DNA of 64,000 nt, from NCBI RefSeq assembly GCF_037893015.1, contig NC_133658.1:885808977-885872976 (forward strand), written 5' to 3'. Within the stretch, counting starts at the first letter, position 1. Each line of letters opens with the position of its first letter. Below, piece by piece: positions 1-13,317 of the stretch. Made by a program: the position numbers and the translations under genes. The notes beneath the pieces were generated by a model that did not search any database, was not told where the DNA came from, and saw only the letters and a program-made list of their open reading frames with translations. This stretch comes from Macrotis lagotis (Eukaryota > Chordata > Mammalia > Peramelemorphia > Peramelidae).

Positions 1-1299
1 CCTTATTATTGTTTCTTACATAAGACTCCATATCCCTTTTTCCTTGGGGGTTTTTTTTTAATACAAAAAGATAAAATTTGAAGGTCAGTTCACAGCATAA
101 TATAGTATGGGTTTTTTTCCCCTTTCAAAAGAAATTCATTGGGCCTATTGGACAAGGCAAAGTGCTACATTAAGGGGGAAAAGACTTTAACTACTGCTAG
201 GGGTCTTATGATGAGTTCATCTATATTGTTATCATTATATTACTATTTTTCCTTGTGAGTTATTGAAAAGCTTGCTTTATAATGAAAATTTGTTTTAAAC
301 ATCTTCTTTATGTTCTATTTACAAGCCAAACTTACACGATGAAAGAAGTCTTCAGCACTCTGACTTAATGCTATTGATAAGACAAATGAATTTCTCAGGT
401 CACTTATGGAAGGGAGAGTGTGGGTGTGTGTACATATGTTATATTTCTGAAAAGCAATTCAATATCTATTAGCACAACCTATAGCTCCTTGGATGGTTAA
501 AGAAGGTTCTCCTTAGCCACTGATGCTACTGATTGGAAATCCACCTTTAATTATTGCTTTCCCTAATGAAAAGTGGTGGCCTCCTCTGAAAAGATGGGTC
601 TTCTTTTCAAGACTGCAACTTACTGCCTGACTCTCTAAGAAAACCACTTGGAATTTGCAGAAAGGACATGAGTAAGAAGAATAACTCAGATAGTTTCTCT
701 AATGACTTCTATCTTCTGCATTTTTTGCAGAAATAAAAGTTAGTTTGACATAGCCACATAAAAAGTCTGTAACACCAAGCAATATATAGTCTGTTTGGAC
801 TTAAAATGAAAAACATATTTTTCATTGCTACATCTTTCAATTTTTCTCCCCTTTTCAAACCAGAATAAATTTAAAAGAATTTGATGAGGAGAGAGTATTG
901 TGGCTATAGAAGGAAAAATATTCCTTGACCTCTGCTGGGAAAGATCCTTGTGATAGCCTAGTATCTAAAATCTAAATTTTGTTGGGATGATATGGCTGTT
1001 AAAAGCTGGAGCTTTGTTTTGTCAAGAACATTTACTACCCCTTTAAAAAGAAATGGATATTTGGATTCAGAATCTCAAACAGAACTTCAAAAGGGGCTAG
1101 TGTTTATGATGATCTTAAGAGTTCTGAGATTGAAAAAATTAACTTCCTCCCATGACTGTGGAAGCTAATGTAGTTATGGCAAAGTGACCAAGGGAATAGG
1201 ATTTCACCAAGAGTAGGTCTTCAGCTCTGATATGAATGCACACAGGTGGAACATCTGACCAGTTTGATACAAATGAACACTCCCCCCCCCCCCCATGCT

Positions 1300-1540
1300 T
1301 GAAACCCTTCATCTCTAACTCCTGGTTTCCCTGAATTCCTTCAAGTGTTGACTGAAGCCACACCTTCTACAAGAAGTCTTCTCAATCCTTTCCAGTTTGT
1401 TCTGTATATATAGGACACGCCCCTCATTCAACTAGAGTCTCTGAGAGAACAGGAATAGGACTTTTTTGCCTTTCTCCAGATCCTAGTACAACGGTGACCA
1501 ATAGTAGGTGCTTAATAAATGCTTGTTGATTTGACTGGGG
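1300..1540 (+). mobile_element. L2 LINE 3' end
   Basis: It has the classic 3' end 'aatagtaggtgcttaataaa' followed by 'tgcttgttgatttgactg', preceded by L2-like 'caagaagtcttctcaatcc'. Confidence 0.65.
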
Positions 1541-2115
1541 GGGGGGGTATTTGTTCTTCTCTCCTTGGTTTTGACTCTCTACATGAAAGAGAGAGAGAGA
1601 AAGAGAGGGACAGGAAGAAGAAAGCAGAAAAAGAAAGGGAAAAAAAATGAAACCTTAAGTCAGTTGGTGATAAAAAGCATCACCATCATTCTTAGTACCT
1701 GGAATAGGTCTGGCAAATTCAATTCAATCCTTTTCTGCTGTCAGTAAGGATTGCTACCAGTTTTGGATTCAGGTTGACCAGAGTTGGGAACCAGAAACTC
1801 TTCTGCTATTGAAAAGTTGGAGATCATGCATTGTTTGGAGCAGTGGGTCCCTTTAAGTATGAGAGAGCTATTACTGCTGTGATTTGCTCCTAATTAATGG
1901 AGAACTACACACAAAACTGTAAAACATCCTTAGCTTATTGAATAGTTAATATGGAAATAACAATGAGATTTCTTTTAGAGAAACTATAAGATTCATTTTA
2001 AATACTTTACCTATCCCTTCCCCTCATCTTCTTCCTCATCTTGTTTTTATTGATAACTTAATTGTCAGAGGGTATATTTTGCTATCTAGGACTAATGGAG
2101 GGAATTTTTTTTTTT

Positions 2116-2261
2116 AAGGATTTTGCAAGGCAAATGGGGTTAAGTGGCTTGCCTAAGGCCACACAGCTAGGTAATTAGTAAGTGTCTGAGGCCTGATTTG
2201 AAATCAGGTACTCCTGACTCCAGGGCCGGTGCTCTATCCACTAAGCCACCTAGCCGCCCCC
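2116..2261 (-). mobile_element. tRNA-headed marsupial SINE
   Basis: Reverse orientation: 'ttgcaaggcaaatggggtta' at the left and 'gccacctagccgcccc' at the right. Flanked by ggaattttttttt on both sides (2101-2115 and about 2265-2277), a likely target-site duplication. Confidence 0.9.
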
Positions 2262-2382
2262 TGGGAATTTTTTTTTAAAAGTCACACAACTATTAATTAC
2301 CTGAGATTACATTTGAATTCAGGTCTTCCTGACTCTTAGGTCCACTGCTCTATTCACATAACCACTTACCTGAATCTTAATA

Positions 2383-2411
2383 ATTATATATATATATATA
2401 TATATATATAA
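2383..2411. repeat. (TA)n microsatellite
   Basis: An uninterrupted run of ta dinucleotides followed by imperfect AT-rich copies to about 2465. Confidence 0.9.
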
Positions 2412-2705
2412 TGAAATTATATATAATGAAATCATATATAACAAAACCAACATAACAAATATATATGGTAAAATCAACATATCTTAATTTTTTACATCTT
2501 TAAAATTCTGAACATTAATGTCAAATAAAGTGATTATTTTCAGGTACATAATAAAACAGAAGAGAATTTCACATGAAAAAGTAAATCTCTTATTGTACAG
2601 ATTTTCTATTTAAATATGAAGTAATTCAACATACAACTTTCAACATTGTCCTGCTTTTCAGTGATTTTTTTTTGACCTTTCTGTTTTCCTATATGTTTTT
2701 TTGTT

Positions 2706-2851
2706 TTATGTTTTTCAAGGCAAATGGGGTTAAGTGGCTTGCCCAAGTCCCACACAGCTAGGTAATTATTAAGTGTCTGAGACCAGATTTGAACCCAGGT
2801 ACTCCTGACTCCAAGGCCGGTGCTTTATCCACTACGCCACCTAGCTGCCCC
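2706..2851 (-). mobile_element. tRNA-headed marsupial SINE
   Basis: Full-length reverse copy from 'ttcaaggcaaatggggttaa' to 'gccacctagctgcccc'. It lies within old L1-like sequence. Confidence 0.9.
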
Positions 2852-2861
2852 TTTCCGATAT

Positions 2862-3290
2862 ATTTTTAAATGTTTTCAGTGAAACTCTTCCCTTTCCCCA
2901 CTTTTCCCTATCCTCTCTCTATTATACTACTCCCTAATCCATTGGAAAAAGAAAAGAAAAGTAACATCCTTGTTACAGATATGTGTAGTTCAGCAAGTAA
3001 CATCCTTGTTACAGATATGTGTAGTTCAGCAAAATAAGCCTCCACAAAATGATAAATGTTAGAGAGCAGTTTGGAGCTATACTCAAAGGGCTCTAAAATT
3101 GCCTATACATCCCTTTTTATCCAGTTGCAGATTTTGTCATGGTCTTCTGGAATTATGACTGATCATTTCAAAGTGTTTTTCCCCCTTTGGTAGTATATAA
3201 ATTATTCTGATTGTACTCACTTCATTCTGTATCATTTTGTATAAGTTCTCAAATGTCACTGAAACCATCCATTTAGTCATTTCTTATGGT
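2862..3290 (-). mobile_element. L1-like fragment, antisense, with a 36-bp tandem duplication
   Basis: L1-like phrases ('cattttgtataagttctc', 'actgaaaccatccatttagtc'). A 36-bp unit starting 'gtaacatccttgttacag' occurs twice without change at 2961-2996 and 2997-3032. Confidence 0.5.
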
Positions 3291-3614
3291 GAATCTAGAA
3301 GAGAAGTACATATCAGGTGTTTAGGACAGGAGGCCCCACTAAGCAAATGTATCCCACAGAGCACATTTGAGAGAAGGAGCACTAGGCAGTATACACATTT
3401 CACCACCAGGCAATCCATTAAAGATTCCTGAGTTCTCTTAAATTGCTGTTTGATTAATCATGAAGTTTAGTAGGATATATTAAACAGCTCCTCATCCTCA
3501 TATTCACAATGTATAGCATGTACTGCCCAGAATATAAATTCATCTCCTCTTAACTAGAGAGGGTTCAGAATTGCCACTAGCATGTGACTTTAACAAGAAA
3601 GAAGAACTAGACCC

Positions 3615-4110
3615 AGTTTCTTCCATTCTTTCAATCAACAGATATTAAGCACAGTAAAAATATTTATCATGTGTCTGCTAGGTGCAGAGCAAGCACTATG
3701 TTCCATACCATTGAATGAGCATTGAAGGAGGTAGAGATGGAAATCAGAGCTCCCTGTAACTTGAGGGAGCCATAATCCATGTTTATGGACTGTCAGACTG
3801 ACTCCCATGAGCAGTCCCCTCAAAGTATTTAGGGTCTGTTTGAAAAGAAACTTAAAGGCAGAAAATAGGGTAAAATTATAAAAATAAAAGTTCAAAGTAG
3901 AATATACTTTAGGAATTTAAGGGAGAGAACAGAAGTTATTGTAGTGGGATGAGCTTGAGGTGGGTCTTGAAGAATGGTCAGAATAGAGTGGATGTGGATG
4001 ACCCTAAAACCAGGTGAGTTGTGGACACAGGAAGGACCGTGACTAGAACAGTCTACTTGGAGAGTGGTAGTGCCATGTTAGAAATAAGTGGGAATTTAAA
4101 GTCAGATTAT
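3615..4110 (-). mobile_element. L2 LINE 3' end, antisense
   Basis: 'tcaatcaacagatattaagc' then 'tgtgtctgctaggtgcagag' is the reverse of the L2 tail. 'tgagcttgaggtgggtcttg' further on fits internal L2-type sequence. Confidence 0.55.
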
Positions 4111-4219
4111 AGACGGCCTAAATTGTTGAGTCAGTCAAGATCCCATTCAGGAAGCAACTGAGTCACATTTTTCAACAGTCTGGTTTCTTAGTAATACCAT
4201 GAAATCAATGGCTGAGAAA

Positions 4220-4247
4220 CATTTATTTATTTATTTATTTATTTGTT
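4220..4247. repeat. (ATTT)n microsatellite
   Basis: About six perfect attt units. Confidence 0.9.
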
Positions 4248-4619
4248 TTAGTGCTTATAGATAAAAATGACGAAAGACTAGAGGTAGGCAAAGCCTCTAG
4301 TTAACAGGCTGTTGTGGGAAACTGGACAAGAGAAAAGGGCATTGACTTGAGACAGTGACCCAACATAGAAAGACAAATGTCAGAGTCGAGGAGACTTGGC
4401 TTCAGGCTTATCCCTGACATTTATTAGTGTTACTAGAGTCCAGAAGCTGTACTTATAAGTGTCTGGTAAAAGAGCAAATGCCTGGTATCTGTTCTGAGCA
4501 TGAGTGAAACTTAAGAAAGCATATTTTAAAGCACTAAGTATATTTCATTTCTTGTTGTGAATCAAAGGAAGAATAGACATGACATCCATTGAATCACTCA
4601 AACTGTGCTTTCCATAGAT

Positions 4620-5345
4620 ATCTTAAACACAGTATATCCAAAACTGAAGTCATTTATCCTTTCCCCTGAATGTTTTCTCCTTCTAAGCTTCCCTTATTAC
4701 TGTCCAGGCTACCGCAGTCCTCCCAGGCTCACTATCTGAGCATCATCGTTGACGCCTCATTCTTTCTCCCCATCCCTCACCAGTCCACAGGATCCAGTCT
4801 CTTGTCAACCATGATAACACCATCCCTTCAGGTACACCAGTTTCTCTCTCCTCTGAGGCTGCTACCTCCCTGGGGTACACTCCCCTCACCTCATGCCTGT
4901 CCTATTCTAGTAGTCTGATGACTAGGCTCTCTGCCTCGTCTTTCCTAAACTGGTCCCTTCCCACCTTTCCAGTCTTTTAGCTTTCTCTGACTTCCAGGAA
5001 CTTTTACCATCTTGTGACACAACATTTCCTTTCTGTTCATGAGCTCCCTCTTATGCCTGGATGCCTCTTCCTCATGTTTATCATTGCTTCTTGGCATATA
5101 TGACTTCCTTTAAGTTTTGCCTTTACAGAGATCCTTTCTTAATCCCCCTTGAGGTTAGTGCTTCCCCTCTGAGATGATCTCCTATTTATCTAGCATAGAT
5201 GTATGTCCATCGTTGGCATGCTGCCTCCCCCTTTAGCTTGGGAGCTTTTTGAGGACAAGGACTGTCTTTTCCCCCCTCAGGATCCCTAGTGCTTTAGTAC
5301 AATGCCTAGCCCAGAGGAGATGCCTAATTAATGCTTCTTGAATTG
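4620..5345 (+). mobile_element. L2 LINE 3' part
   Basis: It contains a relic frame SKLPLLLSRLPQSSQAHYLS and, at its end, 'cagaggagatgcctaattaa' 'tgcttcttgaattgcc', the L2 terminus. Confidence 0.65.
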
Positions 5346-5999
5346 CCAAAGATGTAGGGGCACAAGAAAAAAGTCAAAGAAGACATTGTGCTTTAAAGCC
5401 CTAGTGACCAGGAGAATGATCATGCAGAAAGAATTCAGGAGGAAAGGAATGCTGCTTTGGGGCAGAAAGGTGATAAATCTTGGGTTTTGACAAGTTGAAT
5501 TTAAGGTTGAGGCAACATCTGAAAGGAAATATTTAACCAACAGGGATAAGTAGTTGTTCCTGCCATTTACACAAGCTAGAAAAGCATTGATTTGCCTTTG
5601 CTGTCTTTCCTCATTGCATCATATGACCAGGTTTCTTTTATTTTGTTTTTTATCTTAAAAAAGTTTTATTGATTCTTTACACCATAGTCATTTCCAGAAA
5701 AGACTTTCATAGCTACTCTCACTGTAAAAGGGAAAAATTGCCTACCAAGCCAATCAACTTGGCTAAAAAACTCACTGCTGCCTTCTAGTCATCCTCCCCT
5801 CTCATCTAAAAATAAACAAATGTATTTCATCCTCTATCTCCCTGGACTAGGACTAGTCACCTGCCAAGGCCTTTTAGCACTTTTGACATTGCCTGTTCTC
5901 TAGATTACTTAGGCTAATTTGCAAAAACTAAGGCTGTTTTTCTAGTCTTATTCTGAAATGTTGCTGTGGCAGTTTTAAATTGGTAGAGAATAAGTTTTT

Positions 6000-6240
6000 G
6001 TTTTCAATTTAAATATTTTTATTTATGTATTTATTTGCAATGGTAGTTTTCACTAATTTTTTTACAAGGTTTTGAGTTTATATATTTTTCCCTCCTTCCC
6101 TTCCCCTCCCCCAATATAAGGCAATATAGCCTCTACATGTGAAACTATGTTAAACATAGATCCATATTAAACATGTTGTGAAATAATCAAATTCAAATAG
6201 AAGGAAAAAAACGGCAATGCAAAAGACCACTTCTAAAAAT
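6000..6240 (-). mobile_element. L1 3' UTR-like fragment, antisense
   Basis: 'ttttccctccttcccttccc' followed by 'tccatattaaacatgttgtg' fits the reversed 3' end of marsupial L1. Confidence 0.45.
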
Positions 6241-6597
6241 TAAAGATTTGGTCTGCAATTCCTTCTCTGGATGTGGGTATTTTCCATTGAGATAAATTTG
6301 ATACATGGTCCCAAAATCCTTGATATAATGCCTTAATATCTCTATGTCAGCTTTTTTCATTAGCTAGCTGTATGTGCAACTTTCTTTAATTGGTGTTTGC
6401 TCCTTTCTGTTATGTTAACATACAAAAGCCCAGTTGTCCTAATAAGAATCTGTAGGGTGAGACTAGAGAATTCATTTAGTCAACTCTATCAAAAGCTTAA
6501 ATTTGAAGTATACTTTCAAAATAGAAGGTGACAGTTATATGCCATGAAATTCCTTTGTAATATACCTTGAACGATCACATTTTTAAAAAAAAAATTT

Positions 6598-6729
6598 ATT
6601 TAAGGCAATGGGGTTAAGTGACTTGCCCAAGGTCACACAACTAGGCAATTAGTGTCTGAGGACTGATTTGAATTCAGGTACTCTTGACTCCAGGGCAGGT
6701 GCCCTATCCATTGCACCACCTAGCTGCCC
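6598..6729 (-). mobile_element. tRNA-headed marsupial SINE
   Basis: Reverse copy with a 17-bp target-site duplication differing at one base: tgaacgatcacattttt (6568-6584) and tgaacaatcacattttt (6732-6748). Confidence 0.92.
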
Positions 6730-7079
6730 TCTGAACAATCACATTTTTCAAACATCATATTCAGAGAAAATGTTTTGGGGGGCCTTGACTGAGGCATTTT
6801 TAAAAATTAAAAGAAAAATCTGAGGAAAATGTCTAGCAAAGCCACATTACAACTCCTGATGTTTGGTAACGCAACATATCATGGTTCTCCTATGAAGATA
6901 GAAAAAGCCTTTTTTAAGTGAAAAACTTGTTGGAAGATATAAAGTTTTAGCTCTTTCTATTTTCTACTTTATTTTTGTTGATATATACATGTGATACATT
7001 TTCATCATCCCTCTATATTCTACCCTGTTTTTGTCCTGAACAAAAGATAGGCAAGTTATCTAAATATGTAAGGAACCGT

Positions 7080-7860
7080 GCATAAGCCTGGACAAATGTG
7101 AAAAGAAAAACCATAGAAAAAAGATATCAAACTAATAACTGATATTTCACCTAATATCTAGCAAGTTGGTGAAGATGACAAAAGATGATCAGTGCTGAAA
7201 GGACTATAGGAAAATAGGCGCATCATGCATTGTTGGTGAAACTGAAATAGTTTAGCCATTTTGGGAAGCAATTTGGAATTATAGACATAGTAACCAAAAT
7301 TCATCTTTGATTAGACATACCTCAAAAAGCTCATTGATAGAAAGGTCTCGTTCACCAGAATATTAAGCAGCACTTATTTGTGTTAGCAAAGAATTAACAG
7401 CAAAGTTGATATCCATAGATTGGAGAATGGCTAAACATACCATGAATGTCATAGAATGTGACTGTGCTATAAGAAATGAGGAACATGGTGAACACAGAAA
7501 AGTAAAGAAATCCATAGTCAGTAGAAATGTGAAAAAAATGACCACAAAATGATCAGAAATTAATGTTGTAAAATTTCAAAGAATAATAAGCATAATATTA
7601 ATAAGCAAAGAACAGATAAGAAATGATAACTTTACCTACTCCTTTGCAAGGTAAAAGGTCCATGGGTGTTGAGCTTTTTATCAATTTTGATGATTTTTCC
7701 CCCTTTTAAAAAAAATTCTTATTTGGGTTGACTTGAAGAGTGAGGACAAGAAAGGACACAAGAGAAATTTTAGGGGATGTGAAAACAAAATGAAATTTTT
7801 TTAGTTATAAACAATATGTAATAAAACTTTCTTTTCTGCACAAAAAATAAAATGAAAAAT
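7080..7860 (+). mobile_element. L1 3' fragment, old
   Basis: 'gcattgttggtgaaactgaa', 'gggaagcaatttggaattat' and 'agattggagaatggctaaac' are diverged L1 ORF2-end phrases. Confidence 0.55.
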
Positions 7861-9314
7861 AAATGAGTAAACATTTGCATGGAAGAACATTCTAGTCTGA
7901 GAAAACAAGTTGATAGTCCAATTTGACCTAGACCAAGGCTTAATTTTAAAAGTTTTTATTGAAACAATAGACTATATTTTGATTTACCATTTTCATGAGA
8001 GCTCTGCAATAGTTCAGCTTCGATACTAAAGCATTTAGTAAACCCACAGGGGACCCCATAAAATCGAATTGCTCGCATGCCACACAAGCTGCATTTTGGA
8101 CAGCCCTAGACTAGAGCATCAAGCAAGAAGTAAGAAATTGCTCTGGGAAAGTAGGTTAAAAATATGTCACAGAGATCCTTCTGTAATCCATGTGATCCAT
8201 GGTCACTGGAGTTGGAGTCCCAACTGAAATTGTTTTGTTTAGTTCTACCTTTGTACCTATGAACTGGTTACTTCATCTTTTGGAGTTATAGGGGTTTTTT
8301 TTTTTTTCCGTTTGTGAAATTAAAAAAAGTTAAATTAGCTCATTGTCAGTGTCCTTTTTTGCTCTGAATCCTATGGTCTTAAGAGTTTAGATTTTATTTA
8401 CTAGGCATAGAAGTCTATTGGAAAAAGAAATCCTGGAAGTAAAATGATTAAAGCTGTGTTTTATAACCTCAGGGGAGAGTAAGAGAGTGTGAAAGAGAGA
8501 GAGTGTGTCTGTCTTTCTGTCTGATACTCTGGTTTTGAATGTTGGTAGAGGGAGTTCTTATACCAGGAGTTGCATACCAATTTAAAAAAAGTGTTCTTAA
8601 GGCATATTAAACATTGGAGAGAGTAGAATCATATTGAAGGTTCAAAGATTTTTGTAAATGTTCCAAGGCAATTTGGTCCCTTGCATCCTAAAACAGGGTG
8701 TCCCATGTGAAATGTCCAATGTTCAATATAAAGTTCAAAAAAGGAAAGAGTCTGACTCATGGGTTTGATTCTGGGTACTAGATCATCCAGGGAATAAATA
8801 CTGTTAACTGAATAAAGTAGGTTGGAGGACGAGCTAGTTAATGATGATGAAGTTTTTGTATGTGTCCATTTTGATAGGTGGTGGGACAACCACATGGAAA
8901 TAGCTGACAGTTGGAAAAATATGTGAAGTTTGCCCAGGAAGTTGAACTGGACATACAGACGTAGGAGTTATCAGCCAGAGGGGTTGAAATTATGAGACTT
9001 GAGAAGATTTCCAAGCAATAGTTTTGAACAATAAAAGACCTGGAAAATAAAGCCTAATCCATTTTAGAATGGAATGAGGAAGATAGAAGAAAAAAGACAG
9101 GAGTAGTACCAGGAGAATCCAGTTTTATGTGAAGGGGAGAGAGAGAGAAAGGAGGGAGAGGTTCTAGGAGAGTTGTTTGGATGGCAAGAAGATAAGAAAT
9201 ACATCTTTTCGCTCTACCATTAAGATTTCTTTCAACATTTTTGAGATTTAAGGTGTTCTCTTTATGAACTAATATCAAATAAGTATTGGATATTTTGTTC
9301 CATTCCCAGGTCCT

Positions 9315-9575
9315 AGTCCTTAAAGATATATGGATTTCCATAGTGGATAAAACATTGGGTTTGGCATCAGCGACTCATTTTCATGAGTTCAAATCCAGCC
9401 ATAAACACTCTGTGACCCTGGACAAGTCACTTTCTCTTGTTTGCCTCGGTTTCTTCACTGTAAAATGAATTGAAAAGAGAAAGGGCTAAGCACTGCAGTG
9501 TCTTGGCCAAGAAAACCTTAAAAGAGATCATGGAGAATCAGACACAACTGAAACAATACAACATCAAAATAACTC
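9315..9575 (+). mobile_element. MAR1/MIR-class SINE
   Basis: 'gagttcaaatccagccataa', 'gaccctggacaagtcacttt' and the end 'gagaatcagacacaactgaa' match the longer marsupial MAR1-type SINE. Confidence 0.6.
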
Positions 9576-9914
9576 TTAACTGAGGCGGCATACCGTCTTT
9601 TTTGCCTAGAAGCATTATGCTAGGTGGTGGTCCTAAGGTCTGCATATATACTAGAGGAACACTTGTGATAGAGAGAAGCATTCCCAGACAAAAGAGAATG
9701 ACACCAATGGCAGTAGCTTACCTGCATACATGTGCTGCCACCTTGTCCAGAGAGCCTTTAGAAAACAAATCAAAGAAACTCAGGAAAGATTAACATAGAC
9801 AGTCTTCCTGTAAATAGCAATGACTCTGGATAACACGAGCAACTCTTTAATATGATTTGACAAGGCAGTATGTATCCAAACTGGGGGGGATGTTTTAAAA
9901 AAAAATAGAAATAA

Positions 9915-10064
9915 GGGGCAGCTAGGTTGCACAGTGGATAGAGCACCAGCCCTGGAGTCAGGAGTACCTAAGTTCAAATCCGGCCTCAGACACTTGATAA
10001 TTACCTAGCTGTGTGGCCTTGGGCAAGCCACTTAACCCCATTGCCTTGCAAAAACTTTAAAACA
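9915..10064 (+). mobile_element. tRNA-headed marsupial SINE
   Basis: Forward copy 'ggggcagctaggttgcacag' to 'ccattgccttgcaaaaac', flanked by aaaatagaaataa repeats (about 9902-9914 and 10065-10077). Confidence 0.92.
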
Positions 10065-10430
10065 AAATAGAAATAAAGTTCTAACAGAGATGAAATACCT
10101 ATAGGCCTGAAGAGAAAAAAACTTTCTAGTGTATTTACTCCTGTCCTTACATGACTAACTACTAGATCTCTGCTTACAGCAGCCAGCCCTGACCTAGCCC
10201 AATGCTGATGACTGGAATGATCACTCAGTTAGGGAGAATTTAATTGTTCACACCTGACTTTGATCATACTATGAGAGAAAATTAATTTAAAATACTTTTA
10301 ATTTGCATAGTAAGGAAGATGATAAAAGTACATGAACCAAAGATCTCCTTGCCCAATTCCTTGCTCCTGGGCTTTCAGTTAGCAAAAGTTTAGAAAAGTG
10401 AGCCAAAGTCACATTCATAGTAATATTTTA

Positions 10431-10626
10431 AGCTCAGATTTTTTTTTTAAACTCAGATTTTTTTTAGGTTGTTTTTTTTTTTTTTTTTTTTGCAAGGCAA
10501 AATGGGGTTAAGTGGCTTGCCCAAGGCCACACAGCTAGGTAATTATTAAGTGTCTGAGGTCGGATTTGAACCCAGGTACTCCTGACTCCAAGGTTAATGC
10601 TTATCCACTACGCCACCTAGCCGCCC
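10431..10626 (-). mobile_element. tRNA-headed marsupial SINE with long tail
   Basis: Reverse copy with an expanded T-rich tail and a perfect 16-bp target-site duplication tcatagtaatatttta (10415-10430 and 10627-10642). Confidence 0.94.
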
Positions 10627-10891
10627 TCATAGTAATATTTTATGAAGTCAAATTTTAAGTCTCTTTTTACTTACAGAGAACTAATCTGATTATAATCTCC
10701 CTGAGTGACTTCTTTCTTCCATCACATCTCTCGATAAACTATAGATCTTATTCATAGCTACATGACAAAAATTTGTTGAAGATTTCAAAAAAGTAAGTTC
10801 TCTCTAGCAAATCCACTGAGAAAGAGAGCTTTGGACAAACCTGAGAAGGATGGACTTTGCAATAGCAGAATCTTAATCACCACTTCAATTA

Positions 10892-10980
10892 TGTATGTGT
10901 GTACATACACATTTACACACAAATGACATAAAAAACAACACACATACACACATATACACACACATAAATGACATAAACAA
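10892..10980. repeat. CA-rich simple repeat
   Basis: Imperfect (CA)n with two copies of 'aaatgacataaa' about 45 bp apart. Confidence 0.7.
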
Positions 10981-11214
10981 AAAGCAACTCAGAACCAGTG
11001 AGAGTCAAAGTCTTTCCATTCTGATAATTTCCATTATCAAGCATCATCAATATATCACATAGTACATTCTAATTAAATATAGGGACCCAGGAATAAAGTA
11101 CTGCCCAGAGAGATGTCTCTTAGACAAAATCTAGAATGATAGCTAACTATTCTATGTACAAATGCCAAATGAGACTGGTTTACAGCTTTCTAGTCTTTGT
11201 GAAACCATAGTTTT

Positions 11215-11470
11215 GGTAGAAGTAGTGGTAATAAGCATTTATAGAGTGCTTAAAGGTTTGCAAAGTGTTTTACAAGTATTTTTTGCATTTTATCCTCACA
11301 ATGAAAATATCCCCCAGAAATTTGGTGCTCTTATTTTACACAAGAGGAAACTAATGAAGATAGCTTTTAAGTGATGTGTCCAGAATTCTACAGCTGGCAG
11401 GTATAGGAAGCAGAATATGATCTTTGGACTTTCTTGAGTCCCAGTTCTATTGTATCTTGCTTTCTCTATA
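11215..11470 (-). mobile_element. MIR-class SINE, antisense
   Basis: 'gcttaaaggtttgcaaagtg', 'ttatcctcacaatg', 'cttattttacacaagaggaa' in the usual reversed order. Confidence 0.5.
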
Positions 11471-11991
11471 CTAGTGCACACTGTGCTATGTTGTTAGGTC
11501 AACTAGGTTTTACTTTTGGGAATTTTGATAGCTTGTTGCTGATTGACTTTGTAAACATTTTATAACACCTTATAACCATAAAATTAACTTAAAACTCAAT
11601 TTTGTTTGGAGGATTTTTGCAACCTCCCTGAAATAACTAGAGTCATTAGTATGGGGAAGAAAGGCCCTAATAATTCTATAGATTTAACTGATCTGAAGCA
11701 AAACAAAATTCTGTATATCTCATATAGCATTAAATCTGCTTTGGTTCCATTGATTCCAGGGGATTATTGCCCACAGACGTTTCCTGGGTGGCCATCCTCA
11801 GATATATATGTAAAGTATGCTTGGGAATGCATTCGTTCTGTTCCCGCTTTACTGTGGCTCTTTCATGAATTAAGCTGCCAGGTAGTCAGACTCTACCACA
11901 GAAAACGCAACTCCAATGTACTGACCCATATTGTTCAAATGCCAAATGTGCACTTGCCTAAAAGACTATTTTGTAGAGAACTCACAGAGAG

Positions 11992-12140
11992 GAGGCAGCT
12001 AGGTGGCAGAATGGATAGAACACCAGCCCTGGAGTCACGAGGATCTGAGTTCAAATGTGGTCTCAACAAATAATTGCCTAGCTATGTGACCTTGGGCAAG
12101 TCAAACCCATTGCCTTAAATAATTTTTTTTTAAAAAGAAA
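11992..12140 (+). mobile_element. tRNA-headed marsupial SINE, diverged
   Basis: Forward copy with small deletions ('gtctcaacaaataattgcc'). Target-site duplication gaactcacagagag / gaactcatagagag (11978-11991, 12141-12154). Confidence 0.9.
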
Positions 12141-13165
12141 GAACTCATAGAGAGTGAATGCTTAGAAGATGGTCAGAAAAAAGTGATATAAAGACACTCT
12201 GAAGGTCTCAAGAACTTTGGAATTGATTTTGCAGCATTGGAGACACTGACAAATGACGTGTCCTCTTCAGTGCTTGGCCGGGAAGGGGGGGGGGGGGGCT
12301 GCGCTCTTTAAGCAAGACAGAATGGAAGAAGAGCAAAAGATTCATCTACCCTAGATGTTCATATGGACTGTTTGTGTCTGACTGGTGATGGAGTGTGTTG
12401 AGATCATACTGGTCTGACCAACCTCAGTCAGGCACCCTCTAACTTGATGGCATTTTGACCTTTGAGAACAAAGCACAAGCACCATTGTATAATGTCTTTT
12501 GTATTATAAAACTCTGTACATATTAGCTTCACCTAATTATGATACAAACTTGGAGGGGAGGGGGGAGTCAGGAGATTGTGCTAATGTACTCAGGAAACCA
12601 GTCTACTATTGCATTGAGTATAAGTAAAAAAGTTATTAAGGTCTCCCTGGTGACAGTGTTAATTAAATATGAGAGACTCAACTTCTGACTGAGGAGCTCA
12701 AGTGGTCCTTTGAATACAGTGGACATTGGAGTCATGGAACTAATAGCACCCCTTTCCTCAGATAAGACAATGCCCAGAAGGGCCTCCCTCATCCCAGCCT
12801 CACCTTTCTAGGCATTCTCTTTTTGGTTCCTATAGATAAAGGTCATTATGGTACTAATAATGGAATGGCTATAATACAGATCACTTCCATGTTATTTTTT
12901 TCTCAGTGCCTTCTCTGCAATAACAAGAGATTTCAGGAGCTTCTCTTTTCAGTCCTCTGTCCCTTTCTCCTTGTGCAGGACTAGTTGGCAGCTGTGAGTC
13001 TGCAGAATGGACAGCTTCCTGGCCCTGTTAGGTGAATTAAGACATGAGCTAAGGGAGCTGCCAGGTCCAGAGGAAAAAAAGGGAGATTCTTTTTGTCTAA
13101 AAGGAAAAAGGCAAGATGCATGCTTTGTGAACAGATTTGTGTTGTGCTGAAATTCATTGGGATAG

Positions 13166-13317
13166 GGGCAGCTAGGTGGCCCAGTGGATAAAGCACCGGC
13201 CCTGGAGTCAGGAGGACCTGGGTTCAAATGTGGTCTCAGACACTTAATAATTACCTAGCTGTGTGGCCTTGGGCAAGCCACTTAACCCCATTTGCTTTGC
13301 AAAAACCTAAAAAACAA
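13166..13317 (+). mobile_element. tRNA-headed marsupial SINE
   Basis: Full forward copy with a perfect 15-bp duplication aattcattgggatag (13151-13165 and 13318-13332). Confidence 0.94.

Noticed and set aside
9915..9990. tRNA-gene-like head of the SINEs
   Set aside because: A-box and B-box-like motifs are present, but the cloverleaf is not intact and the sequence continues into a SINE tail with target-site duplications.
11606..12073. 155-codon ORF in the large RERE intron
   Set aside because: It starts at a TTG, matches no family I recognise, and its last third is the SINE at 11992. No splice or promoter context.
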